Origin: Microcaldota archaeon
GTDB taxonomy: Archaea; Micrarchaeota; Micrarchaeia; Anstonellales; Bilamarchaeaceae
Direction: 5' to 3'
Assembly (NCBI GenBank): GCA_030668565.1
Contig: DAOVFD010000032.1
Coordinates: 1 to 9,857, forward strand
Length of the DNA: 9,857 nucleotides
Under the pieces are notes generated by a model. That model ran no database searches. It was not told the origin of the DNA and saw only the letters and a list, made by a program, of their open reading frames with translations. The position numbers and the translations under genes are program-made. Positions within the stretch are counted from its first letter, which is position 1, and each line of letters begins with the position of its first letter. Shown here in pieces: positions 6,801 to 9,857 of this stretch.

Positions 6801-8004
6801 CGACCCACTTCCTGAAGGCATAAGCCAGACAATAGCAATGATAAATGCTGCAAACGAGCGCGGGGATTATGCAACTGCGATAGAGCTTAGGGAACAGCTG
6901 AAAAATGAAATAGACAAATGGACCAAAGACCAGCAGTCAATGGCCGATGAGTACCTTGAGCTTCTCTCTTATCTGCAGGCGGAAAAAACAGAGATAGAAT
7001 CCGCTCTTGGAAATGCAGGGGACCTGAATGATTCCCTGATAACTGATTTGGAGGGAAGGAAAGGCGGGCTTACAACCGTTCTTGACAATGCTGAATCTGA
7101 GGAGACTATAAGCGGTGCACTGGCTGCCCTCAAAAGCGTGGACAGGAACTGGATGAGCAATATGATTTCCGAATACAGGACCGAATCATGGAATGATTAT
7201 AACAGCCTTAAAAAGAGATTATTCGAGGCAGGCGTTACGGCAATGCCCCCTGAATTCATGGATGTTGAAAAGGCATTAAACGATTTGGAGGAGAGCGGAA
7301 GTCCGGCGGATGCGGTAGAACTTGCGAAAAGTCTTGAGGCCGCAGAAAACCTGGTTGAAGAAGAGGAATCCGATATGGGTGAAAAAACGGATTCACTGCA
7401 TGAGAGTTTCCTTGATATAAAGGGGGATGTGATATCGCTTATAGATGATTACAATGAGCAGATGGATGAGGCAAAGGGCACTGAATGGGAAAATCTCTTC
7501 ACAGTTGACAGTTCCGATGTGAGCAGGCTGGTAAATGAGATAAATGACATGTTCGGAAAGGAGGATAACCGGCTTATAGAAAAGAAAATGGAACTGCTGG
7601 ACAAAAAGAAGGAAAAAATCGAGAAAATAATAGACCAACTGGGCAGTGAAGCTGCGAATATGCTGCAGACAGCACAGACCTCCTTTGAAGTCAAAAAAGA
7701 CCAGATTCCGGGCGATATCAGGAGTTCGATGGAGAACGGAATTACATTAATGACTGATTATCTGGCATCAGGGAATTACATAGGCGCACTCAAGGCGGGA
7801 AAGGTAATCATCAGGGAGCTTGGAAAATACTCCGAGGGCGGGGGTGCTGTTAATATATTCTTAGTTATCCTTGATGTTCTTGCAGTTGGGGCTGCAGCTG
7901 CACTTTACTGGATAAAACGCAAGGGCGGAGATGAAAAGATAGAGATTCCTTTCCTCAAAAAGAAGGAAAAGCCCGTAAAAAGGCTTGAGAGGGTCGAACA
8001 GTAA
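3850..8004 (+). CDS. Giant secreted, Cys-rich, coiled-coil surface protein with C-terminal membrane anchor (1384 aa)
   Basis: I do not recognise a named family. Residues 1-19 form a signal peptide (MRLHIFLVIFVLFSTVVFG). Residues 20-315 are rich in Cys, Tyr and Trp, with 16 cysteines (24, 33, 55, 67, 81, 82, 90, 92, 97, 175, 223, 238, 270, 283, 295, 313). Residues about 320-695 are acidic and helical, probably coiled coil, with Ala/Glu runs. Residues about 700-960 look beta-rich and Ig/DUF11-like (LTVLITNPTY, PVEIVLDAPL). A Cys-flanked linker, GGYCIDGIDKECDPLP (973-988), leads to a second helical region to about 1325 with GDYATAIE and SGNYIGALKAGK hairpins resembling TPR-like repeats. One membrane helix spans 1333-1354, followed by a basic tail of about 30 residues, giving a type I topology. 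All 22 cysteines are extracytoplasmic and their number is even; about a dozen N-x-S/T sequons suggest glycosylation. The pilin-like gene follows by 34 nt, hinting at a shared envelope structure. A role in adhesion, cell contact or secretion is inference only. Confidence 0.85.
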   Translation: MRLHIFLVIFVLFSTVVFGWGTTCKSLHGEWFCASTLYSVERPWTYGLTWNSWVCSRVPDNNYTTTCGYIEVPWRKERSYCCGHAKDGSCDCTAWECVSDGSKRFTILYSGLGYTYGAWDVAKFDAVLDEMELDSISQVAPTSFVTDYEGDSRITAYASNAYTNNLDAKNLSAKCRASPAYSSILGRINYYNAYSGYEPVSYADYRALIAPGGLKISSPHDACSEIYDEPLPSNAPDCKNYPAKWMEAVDYALNAMELSFDKADDKIDDCNDIYDDLKKKGVCDEEYAWSPRDACVKMKNAFTTIESGDSSTCSYGQWNMALSFLDELKNESQQHPPNMRDYPTMMELLWQNSTGFIPMMSELINDGENASEDAENIYDSYIGDAGEYKVTADGKYNEMNSNELSKITESLTMYEIDEEGFGSIAERFSDFEESRSEAGDSYNNAQTMHGSTRQQSYLRLATESASEAESIYEELADEADGLLEDAEEVVDEKRSQAQAVLNQAASLAENDPRNTRANQYYRMALNYFNAGENTDILGRKYENYARAESYAWMALGEKGAFENETSSLITQLEDLLRRAEIDEINVATEQEMLSYLKSMQGERDISGDLQSLISSVLNKADIKYGHLLDVREELLGNITASEDCGADLRTTMENAERGIISGERIDYMNGVGRLSGLELDYEEVAIELSLCEERILSNSLITSSSLIVERVKIDGTTNAVLTVLITNPTYRSGQNVPVEIVLDAPLQLLYSDVKDGSEYLANVLVEGNVLILTLDEVKPYRTYSMRFGKNAVLARTTSLDSTAEGIGNGKARVEEERRFQLNADNVYLDIPLPDGTSVTSADIDGRSVDDLFESGSHSLSIVYTVNDAYSQNKSDIKATQIGTNTQLEYDILILPKINITELPLTITMDYSNVSGVTITAVYGATMGEKECTGNICDIKLLDLEENEVAKVSVSYMIIGTTEADALAPVIPEGGYCIDGIDKECDPLPEGISQTIAMINAANERGDYATAIELREQLKNEIDKWTKDQQSMADEYLELLSYLQAEKTEIESALGNAGDLNDSLITDLEGRKGGLTTVLDNAESEETISGALAALKSVDRNWMSNMISEYRTESWNDYNSLKKRLFEAGVTAMPPEFMDVEKALNDLEESGSPADAVELAKSLEAAENLVEEEESDMGEKTDSLHESFLDIKGDVISLIDDYNEQMDEAKGTEWENLFTVDSSDVSRLVNEINDMFGKEDNRLIEKKMELLDKKKEKIEKIIDQLGSEAANMLQTAQTSFEVKKDQIPGDIRSSMENGITLMTDYLASGNYIGALKAGKVIIRELGKYSEGGGAVNIFLVILDVLAVGAAAALYWIKRKGGDEKIEIPFLKKKEKPVKRLERVEQ

Positions 8005-8006
8005 TG

Positions 8007-8033
8007 TTATTAAATACTTTTCAACAAGGTGAT
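8007..8033 (+). promoter_or_regulatory. TATA-like box and Shine-Dalgarno before the pilin-like gene
   Basis: TTATTAAATAC (8007-8017) could be a TATA box centred about 26 nt before the ATG at 8039. AAGGTGAT (8026-8033) is a Shine-Dalgarno with 5-nt spacing. The two conflict in part: initiation from this box would begin at the ATG and skip the Shine-Dalgarno, whereas read-through from the upstream gene would use it. Both modes may occur, making the small protein more abundant than the giant one. Confidence 0.45.
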
Positions 8034-8038
8034 AAAAT

Positions 8039-8287
8039 ATGCCAATAGGACTTGAAGTAACAGCTTCAAATATATCAGCATTTCTGCTGGGTATCGCTCC
8101 TGTGATATCGATAATCCTTATTGTTCTGGGTGGTATAGCTTACGGCTTATCATATACCCAGCCGGCTGAAAGCAGGGGTAAATGGCAGACTTCGGGAATG
8201 GGAATGGTTGTCGGCGGAATAATAATCAGTGCCATAGCCATAGGCGCAACAAAGATACAGGAAGCTGCAGCAGGTCTTCTTACATAG
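8039..8287 (+). CDS. Two-helix pilin-like membrane protein (VirB2/T4SS-pilin or CedA1 type)
   Basis: This 82-residue protein has two hydrophobic helices, about 13-38 (SAFLLGIAPVISIILIVLGG) and 53-75 (GMGMVVGGIIISAIAIGATK), joined by a short polar loop, SYTQPAESRGKWQTSGM. This is the plan of VirB2/TrbC-like conjugative pilins and the bacterial T4SS_pilin family, where a small/acidic-basic loop precedes a Gly-rich second helix. Archaeal CedA1/TedC DNA-import pilins share it. There is no long cleavable signal, unlike VirB2. It follows the giant surface-protein gene by 34 nt with a good Shine-Dalgarno. No VirB4-type ATPase or VirB6-like gene lies in the window, so a secretion system is not shown. 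Alternatives are a generic two-helix small membrane protein or a holin-like protein. The helices are certain; the pilin family is an inference from loop and glycine pattern. Confidence 0.7.
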   Translation: MPIGLEVTASNISAFLLGIAPVISIILIVLGGIAYGLSYTQPAESRGKWQTSGMGMVVGGIIISAIAIGATKIQEAAAGLLT

Positions 8288-8311
8288 TTTCTTTCGATTT
8301 TAATTTCTTAT
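8288..8311 (+). terminator. T-rich terminator after the pilin-like gene
   Basis: The stop at 8285-8287 is followed by repeated T-runs (TTTCTTTCGATTTTAATTTC) with no stable hairpin, the usual archaeal intrinsic termination signal. The next gene is on the other strand. Confidence 0.5.
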
Positions 8312-8321
8312 TCTGCAATAG

Positions 8322-8327
8322 AAAAAA
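8322..8327 (-). terminator. T6 terminator of the initiator tRNA gene
   Basis: On the minus strand, six T residues directly follow the discriminator base A. No CCA is encoded, so CCA must be added after transcription. Confidence 0.65.
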
Positions 8328-8357
8328 TAGCGGGGGGTGGATTTGAACCACCGACCT

Positions 8358-8390
8358 TTCCCCCACAAACCAGACGAATTTGATTCGTGT
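8358..8390 (-). other. tRNA-iMet intron 3 (33 nt, between positions 43 and 44)
   Basis: Bulges are AG^A (5' site) and AA^A (3' site). The intron starts with CAC after the bulge, which pairs with GUG just before the GGGG that faces exon ACCC (three G:C pairs plus an A·G mismatch), so this is a relaxed BHB. Splicing joins CCCAG to AGGUC, giving a normal 5-nt variable loop. An internal GAAT-CAA-ATTC hairpin is present. This site is the weakest of the three. Confidence 0.75.
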
Positions 8391-8403
8391 CTGGGTTATG
8401 AGC

Positions 8404-8440
8404 TTCGCCTCAAGAATTTTAATAATTCAAAATCCTTGAT
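8404..8440 (-). other. tRNA-iMet intron 2 (37 nt, between positions 30 and 31)
   Basis: Exon CGCU pairs with intron GGCG (one G·U) as the central 4-bp helix, flanked by bulges GG^A and AA^G. The intron folds into a long stem (UCAAG/CUUGA, a G·U, then AUUUU/AAAAU). Splicing rebuilds G29-G30-G31, with G31 supplied by the downstream exon. Confidence 0.88.
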
Positions 8441-8463
8441 CCAGCGGGAACTCCAGACTCCCC

Positions 8464-8496
8464 TTGGGGCATAATCTAAACTAATTTAGAATATGT
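8464..8496 (-). other. tRNA-iMet intron 1 (33 nt, between positions 9 and 10)
   Basis: Acceptor GGGG (positions 4-7) pairs with intron CCCC as the central helix, with bulges TA^A and AA^G. The intron then forms CATA/TATG, a T·T mismatch and TCTAAA/TTTAGA closed by TTAG. This is a textbook BHB, but the acceptor strand itself serves as the exon half of the helix, so splicing must precede acceptor-stem formation. Confidence 0.88.
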
Positions 8497-8557
8497 TACC
8501 CCGCTAAAAAAATCTTAATTCGTCTGGAGTAAAAACATGAGTATTAGGCGGCAATAG

Positions 8558-8567
8558 TCTTTTATAG
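8558..8567 (-). promoter_or_regulatory. TATA box for the initiator tRNA
   Basis: The minus strand reads AACTATAAAAGAC, the best TATA match in the window. Its spacing predicts initiation near 8536-8538, giving a pre-tRNA leader of about 32 nt, long for an archaeal tRNA. Confidence 0.55.
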
Positions 8568-8600
8568 TTATGCAGTTTGCTGTCGAGAAAGATTAGGGAT

Positions 8601-8690
8601 TTACTCTCCGAGGATTCCCCTGCTGATGATGGAACTGCTTATTTCCGGGACTTCATCATCTGAAACTATCATGGGGGGTTTCTCGGTCAT
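8601..8690 (-). CDS. Possible 29-residue leaderless small protein
   Basis: ATG at 8690-8688 opens a 29-codon frame ending at TAA 8603-8601: M-T-E-K-P-P-M-I-V-S, then DDEVPEISSSIISRGILGE. I know no family for it. Support is positional: an A/T box (GATTAAAAAG, minus strand, 8711-8720) is centred about 26 nt before the ATG, as for the other apparently leaderless genes here, and there is no Shine-Dalgarno. It lies between two tRNA genes on the same strand. The frame is short enough to occur by chance, and the DNA could instead be spacer or a noncoding transcript. Confidence 0.3.
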   Translation of the reverse strand: MTEKPPMIVSDDEVPEISSSIISRGILGE

Positions 8691-8710
8691 ATCTTTCTTT
8701 CTCGTTATTT

Positions 8711-8720
8711 CTTTTTAATC
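8711..8720 (-). promoter_or_regulatory. TATA-like box before the 29-codon ORF
   Basis: GATTAAAAAG on the minus strand, 15 nt past the tRNA-Thr 3' end, is spaced for initiation at the ATG at 8690. It could also just be A/T-rich spacer. Confidence 0.35.
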
Positions 8721-8770
8721 CTTCCGTATTTCAAAGCCTCTGGAGGGGGTTGAACCCCCGACCTACCGCT

Positions 8771-8848
8771 TTTCCAAGCAGACCAAAGTTTTCCTCAGGG
8801 CTTTTCGCGATGCGTTTTGCCCTTGGAAGGGCCTTGGTCAAAAGGCTC
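8771..8848 (-). other. tRNA-Thr intron 2 (78 nt, canonical 37/38)
   Basis: The exon helix strand UUCG faces intron UGGA (two wobbles), with bulges UA^G and AA^A. AGC/GCU then continues into GACCAAGG/CUUUGGUC, eight pairs, with further hairpins inside (GGGC/GCCC enclosing CGC/GCG). At 78 nt it is long for an archaeal tRNA intron. No recognisable C/D box guide was seen in it. Confidence 0.85.
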
Positions 8849-8869
8849 TACGAAGCGGTCGCTCTACCA

Positions 8870-8911
8870 TTGCTCGCTGAACATAACACGTTCATGCGTG
8901 TTTTCAAAGCT
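8870..8911 (-). other. tRNA-Thr intron 1 (42 nt, D loop)
   Basis: Exon GCUC (positions 10-13) pairs with intron GAGC, with bulges AG^A and AA^U. The intron holds an AACACG/CGUGUU hairpin and UGAA/UUCA. Intron GAGC duplicates the tRNA's own GAGC (22-25), so the intron competes with the real D stem until it is removed. Confidence 0.88.
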
Positions 8912-8951
8912 CTGAGCTACAGAGGCAGTTATTTTCTTTTAGGGTGCGGGT

Positions 8952-8963
8952 AATTTTTTAAAC
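8952..8963. promoter_or_regulatory. Shared A/T box for tRNA-Thr (minus) and TRAM gene (plus)
   Basis: AATTTTTTAAAC reads as a TATA-like element on both strands. On the minus strand it predicts a start near 8932, about 5 nt before tRNA-Thr. On the plus strand it predicts a start near 8984, just before the TRAM Shine-Dalgarno. No other A/T box fits either gene better. Confidence 0.5.
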
Positions 8964-8987
8964 AGGTAGGTGTTGAACCTTAATTAC

Positions 8988-8994
8988 AAGGTGA
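8988..8994 (+). promoter_or_regulatory. Shine-Dalgarno that fixes the TRAM start
   Basis: AAGGTGA lies five bases before GTG 9000, the same motif and spacing as before the pilin-like gene. It favours GTG 9000 over the in-frame starts at 8970 and 8991. Confidence 0.6.
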
Positions 8995-8999
8995 ATATC

Positions 9000-9233
9000 G
9001 TGGAAGAAGAAAAAGGTCAGACAGAGAAAACGTTTAAGAAGTTCGACGTTCCGAAACCGGTTGCGGTCGGGGATGTTGTTGAAGTAACCATCCAGAGTGT
9101 CGGAGGACAGGGTGATGGAATCGCAAAAAAAGACGGTTTTGTCATCTTTGTGAAGGGCGCTCAGAAGGGCGAAACCTGCAAGGTAAAAATAACAGATGTA
9201 AAGAGAACTTATGCGGTAGGGGAAAAACAATAA
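9000..9233 (+). CDS. Stand-alone TRAM-domain RNA-binding protein
   Basis: With the GTG start the protein has 77 residues. After a charged N-terminal tail, residues 18-74 make one TRAM domain, an OB-like barrel that binds RNA: PVAVGDVVEVTIQSVGGQGD, then G-I-A-K-K-D-G-F-V-I-F-V-K-G-A, then GETCKVKITDVKRTYAVGE. In tRNA-modifying enzymes this domain presents RNA. Single-domain archaeal versions of about 65-75 residues are RNA chaperones in at least one studied methanogen. Length and motif match that group. A frame extending to GTG 8970 exists, but it would begin upstream of the predicted transcript start. It is divergent from tRNA-Thr and ends exactly where the convergent surface-protein gene ends. 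Cytoplasmic. Identification is confident; the RNA targets are unknown. Confidence 0.9.
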   Translation: MEEEKGQTEKTFKKFDVPKPVAVGDVVEVTIQSVGGQGDGIAKKDGFVIFVKGAQKGETCKVKITDVKRTYAVGEKQ

Positions 9234-9857
9234 CTACTCTTTTATTTTGTATATCAGCAGAATAATTAGAACCAGACCGAGCATCCCCACTCCTATCTCA
9301 ACCAGTCTTATCTCATCCGTACCGAATTTCACGCTTCTTCTTGTGGTTGCCGGGTCGTATTCATCCCCGGTTTCCGTTTTGTTTCCCCCGTAAGAGAGCT
9401 GTTTGCTGATTATCTTCTGTTTTATTGATTTGTTTCCTCCAAAAAAATCATTGACAACAAGTTCCAGTTCGTTCTCACCCATTCCATCATAACTGTAATT
9501 GAACTGGTAAAGGAAGCCATAGGTGTGGGTTTCATTATCCAGGTACACCGGTGTTGCGTTAATCTCTCCTACATACTCCGAATCATCAACAGGGATGGAT
9601 TCTATTCTCTGCAATCCGAATGAATCCTCGGTTATATTGAATTCGTAAAGTGTAAAATTAATCTGTTTTCCCCCGTTCCTGTAAATCCCAGCTTTGTATA
9701 TCCTGTTCTGGGAAAGCACTATGTTGTCAAAATGGTTGTTCCTGAACCACTGCTCATTAAGCACCGGTGCAACGGTAAACAGCAGAATGCTTCTTCCCTG
9801 GACCGGATAGGTTTTATTATCGCTGAAATAAAGGGTTTTGTAAACCACCCCCTTGTT
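9234..9857 (-). CDS. Membrane-anchored surface protein, C-terminal 207 residues (5' end outside window)
   Basis: The frame stays open to the right edge (codons for N-K-G before the first GTG), so the N-terminus is missing. The visible part is an extracytoplasmic, beta-rich domain with eight N-x-S/T sequons (NKT, NFT, NIT, NAT, NET, NYS, NKS, NKT), then a short Thr/Asp-rich stalk (TETGDEYDPATTRRS) and one membrane helix (VEIGVGMLGLVLIILLIY) ending in a tiny cytoplasmic KIKE tail. This is a type I anchor like that of the giant protein. No enzyme motif or named family was recognised. The sequon density suggests N-glycosylation. Its stop abuts the TRAM gene's stop with no base between, so each gene's 3' end and termination signal lie inside the other. 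Confidence 0.8.
   Translation of the reverse strand, partial: NKGVVYKTLYFSDNKTYPVQGRSILLFTVAPVLNEQWFRNNHFDNIVLSQNRIYKAGIYRNGGKQINFTLYEFNITEDSFGLQRIESIPVDDSEYVGEINATPVYLDNETHTYGFLYQFNYSYDGMGENELELVVNDFFGGNKSIKQKIISKQLSYGGNKTETGDEYDPATTRRSVKFGTDEIRLVEIGVGMLGLVLIILLIYKIKE

Larger units (their letters stand above)
8328..8505 (-). tRNA. Initiator tRNA-Met(CAU) interrupted by three BHB introns
   Basis: Removing three introns yields a standard 75-nt initiator tRNA. The acceptor AGCGGGG pairs with CCCCGCT over seven pairs; A1:U72, discriminator A73. U8, A9 and a D arm, GGGG/AGUCUGGAGU/UCCC, follow. The anticodon arm is CUGGG-CUCAUAA-CCCAG with CAU at 8400-8398. The variable loop is AGGUC and the T arm GGUGG-UUCAAAU-CCACC. 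A1:U72 and three consecutive G:C pairs at 29-31:39-41 identify the archaeal initiator rather than the elongator. Exons are 8505-8497, 8463-8441, 8403-8391 and 8357-8328. Introns lie after positions 9, 30 and 43, all non-canonical. Each junction shows 3-nt bulges around a short helix, as the archaeal splicing endonuclease requires. The unspliced gene would be hard to detect because the D arm and anticodon arm are both broken. CCA is not encoded. Confidence 0.92.
8735..8926 (-). tRNA. tRNA-Thr(CGU) with two BHB introns
   Basis: Splicing gives a clean 72-nt tRNA. The acceptor GCCUCUG pairs with CAGAGGC over seven pairs, discriminator U73, as in archaeal tRNA-Thr. UA precedes a D arm GCUC-AGUGGUA-GAGC. 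The anticodon arm is ACCGC-UUCGUAA-GCGGU with CGU at 8852-8850. The variable loop is AGGUC and the T arm GGGGG-UUCAACC-CCCUC (one G·U). Exons are 8926-8912, 8869-8849 and 8770-8735. Introns fall in the D loop after position 15 and at the canonical 37/38 site. CCA is not encoded. The decoded codon would be ACG. Confidence 0.92.

Noticed and set aside
8370..8395. Intron 3 splicing through the strong CCAGA/TCTGG hairpin as an alternative BHB
   Set aside because: Cutting after that helix would leave about ten extra bases in the variable loop. The AG^A/AA^A sites give an exact CCCAG-AGGUC join.
8398..8403. Elongator tRNA-Met or CAU-anticodon tRNA-Ile
   Set aside because: A1:U72, the AGCGGGG acceptor and GGG:CCC in the anticodon stem are initiator features.
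8624..8663. C/D box sRNA on the plus strand (TGATGA at 8624-8629, CTGA at 8660-8663) with a GATGATG/CATCATC inverted repeat
   Set aside because: The C box lacks the leading purine, there is no internal D'/C' pair, and spacing is short for archaeal guides. The repeat is also explained by codons of the minus-strand 29-codon frame.
8750..8953. Plus-strand 67-codon open frame
   Set aside because: It lies wholly across the tRNA-Thr gene, its introns and its promoter; the tRNA explains the sequence.
8970..8999. Ten extra N-terminal residues for the TRAM protein (GTG 8970)
   Set aside because: They precede the predicted transcript start and have no TRAM similarity, while GTG 9000 has a well-placed Shine-Dalgarno.
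1..9857. CRISPR arrays, insertion sequences, phage genes or attachment sites
   Set aside because: No spaced direct repeats, transposase or integrase motifs, or terminal inverted repeats were seen on either strand.

Overview
The window is archaeal. The evidence is two tRNA genes with bulge-helix-bulge (BHB) introns, TATA boxes about 26 nt upstream of starts (several with the start codon at the predicted transcription start, so leaderless mRNAs), a stand-alone TRAM-domain protein, a DUF234-type ATPase C-terminus, and Shine-Dalgarno sites that fit the archaeal 16S tail. The lineage cannot be fixed by eye. Heavily intron-split tRNAs together with large Cys-rich, sequon-rich surface proteins suggest a DPANN-type or poorly sampled euryarchaeal genome, but that is inference.

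Layout. 1-2459 (+): the 3' end of a DUF234 ATPase gene, a start/stop-overlapping sugar-nucleotide epimerase, and a family 4 glycosyltransferase. 2460-2838: a short region holding an unlisted 57-residue HicB-type antitoxin gene on the minus strand; its 3' end runs into what looks like the surviving tail of a deleted hicA toxin gene. 2839-3747 (-): a second GalE-like epimerase. 3748-3849: a divergent promoter region. 3850-8287 (+): a 1384-residue secreted, Cys-paired, coiled-coil-rich protein with a C-terminal membrane anchor, followed by an 82-residue two-helix protein resembling VirB2/T4SS or CedA1 pilins. 8328-8926 (-): initiator tRNA-Met with three introns, a possible 29-codon leaderless ORF, and tRNA-Thr(CGU) with two introns. 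8952-9233 (+): a TRAM protein gene sharing an A/T box with tRNA-Thr. 9234-9857 (-): the C-terminal part of a glycosylated, membrane-anchored surface protein.

How the genes fit together. The two epimerases and the GT4 enzyme are the kind that make and transfer nucleotide sugars for surface glycans or N-glycosylation, and both surface proteins here carry many N-x-S/T sequons. The giant protein and the pilin-like gene are 34 nt apart on one strand and may form one envelope structure. The most unusual content is RNA: five introns in two neighbouring tRNA genes, four of them outside the standard 37/38 position. One of them splits the three-G:C anticodon stem that marks an initiator tRNA.
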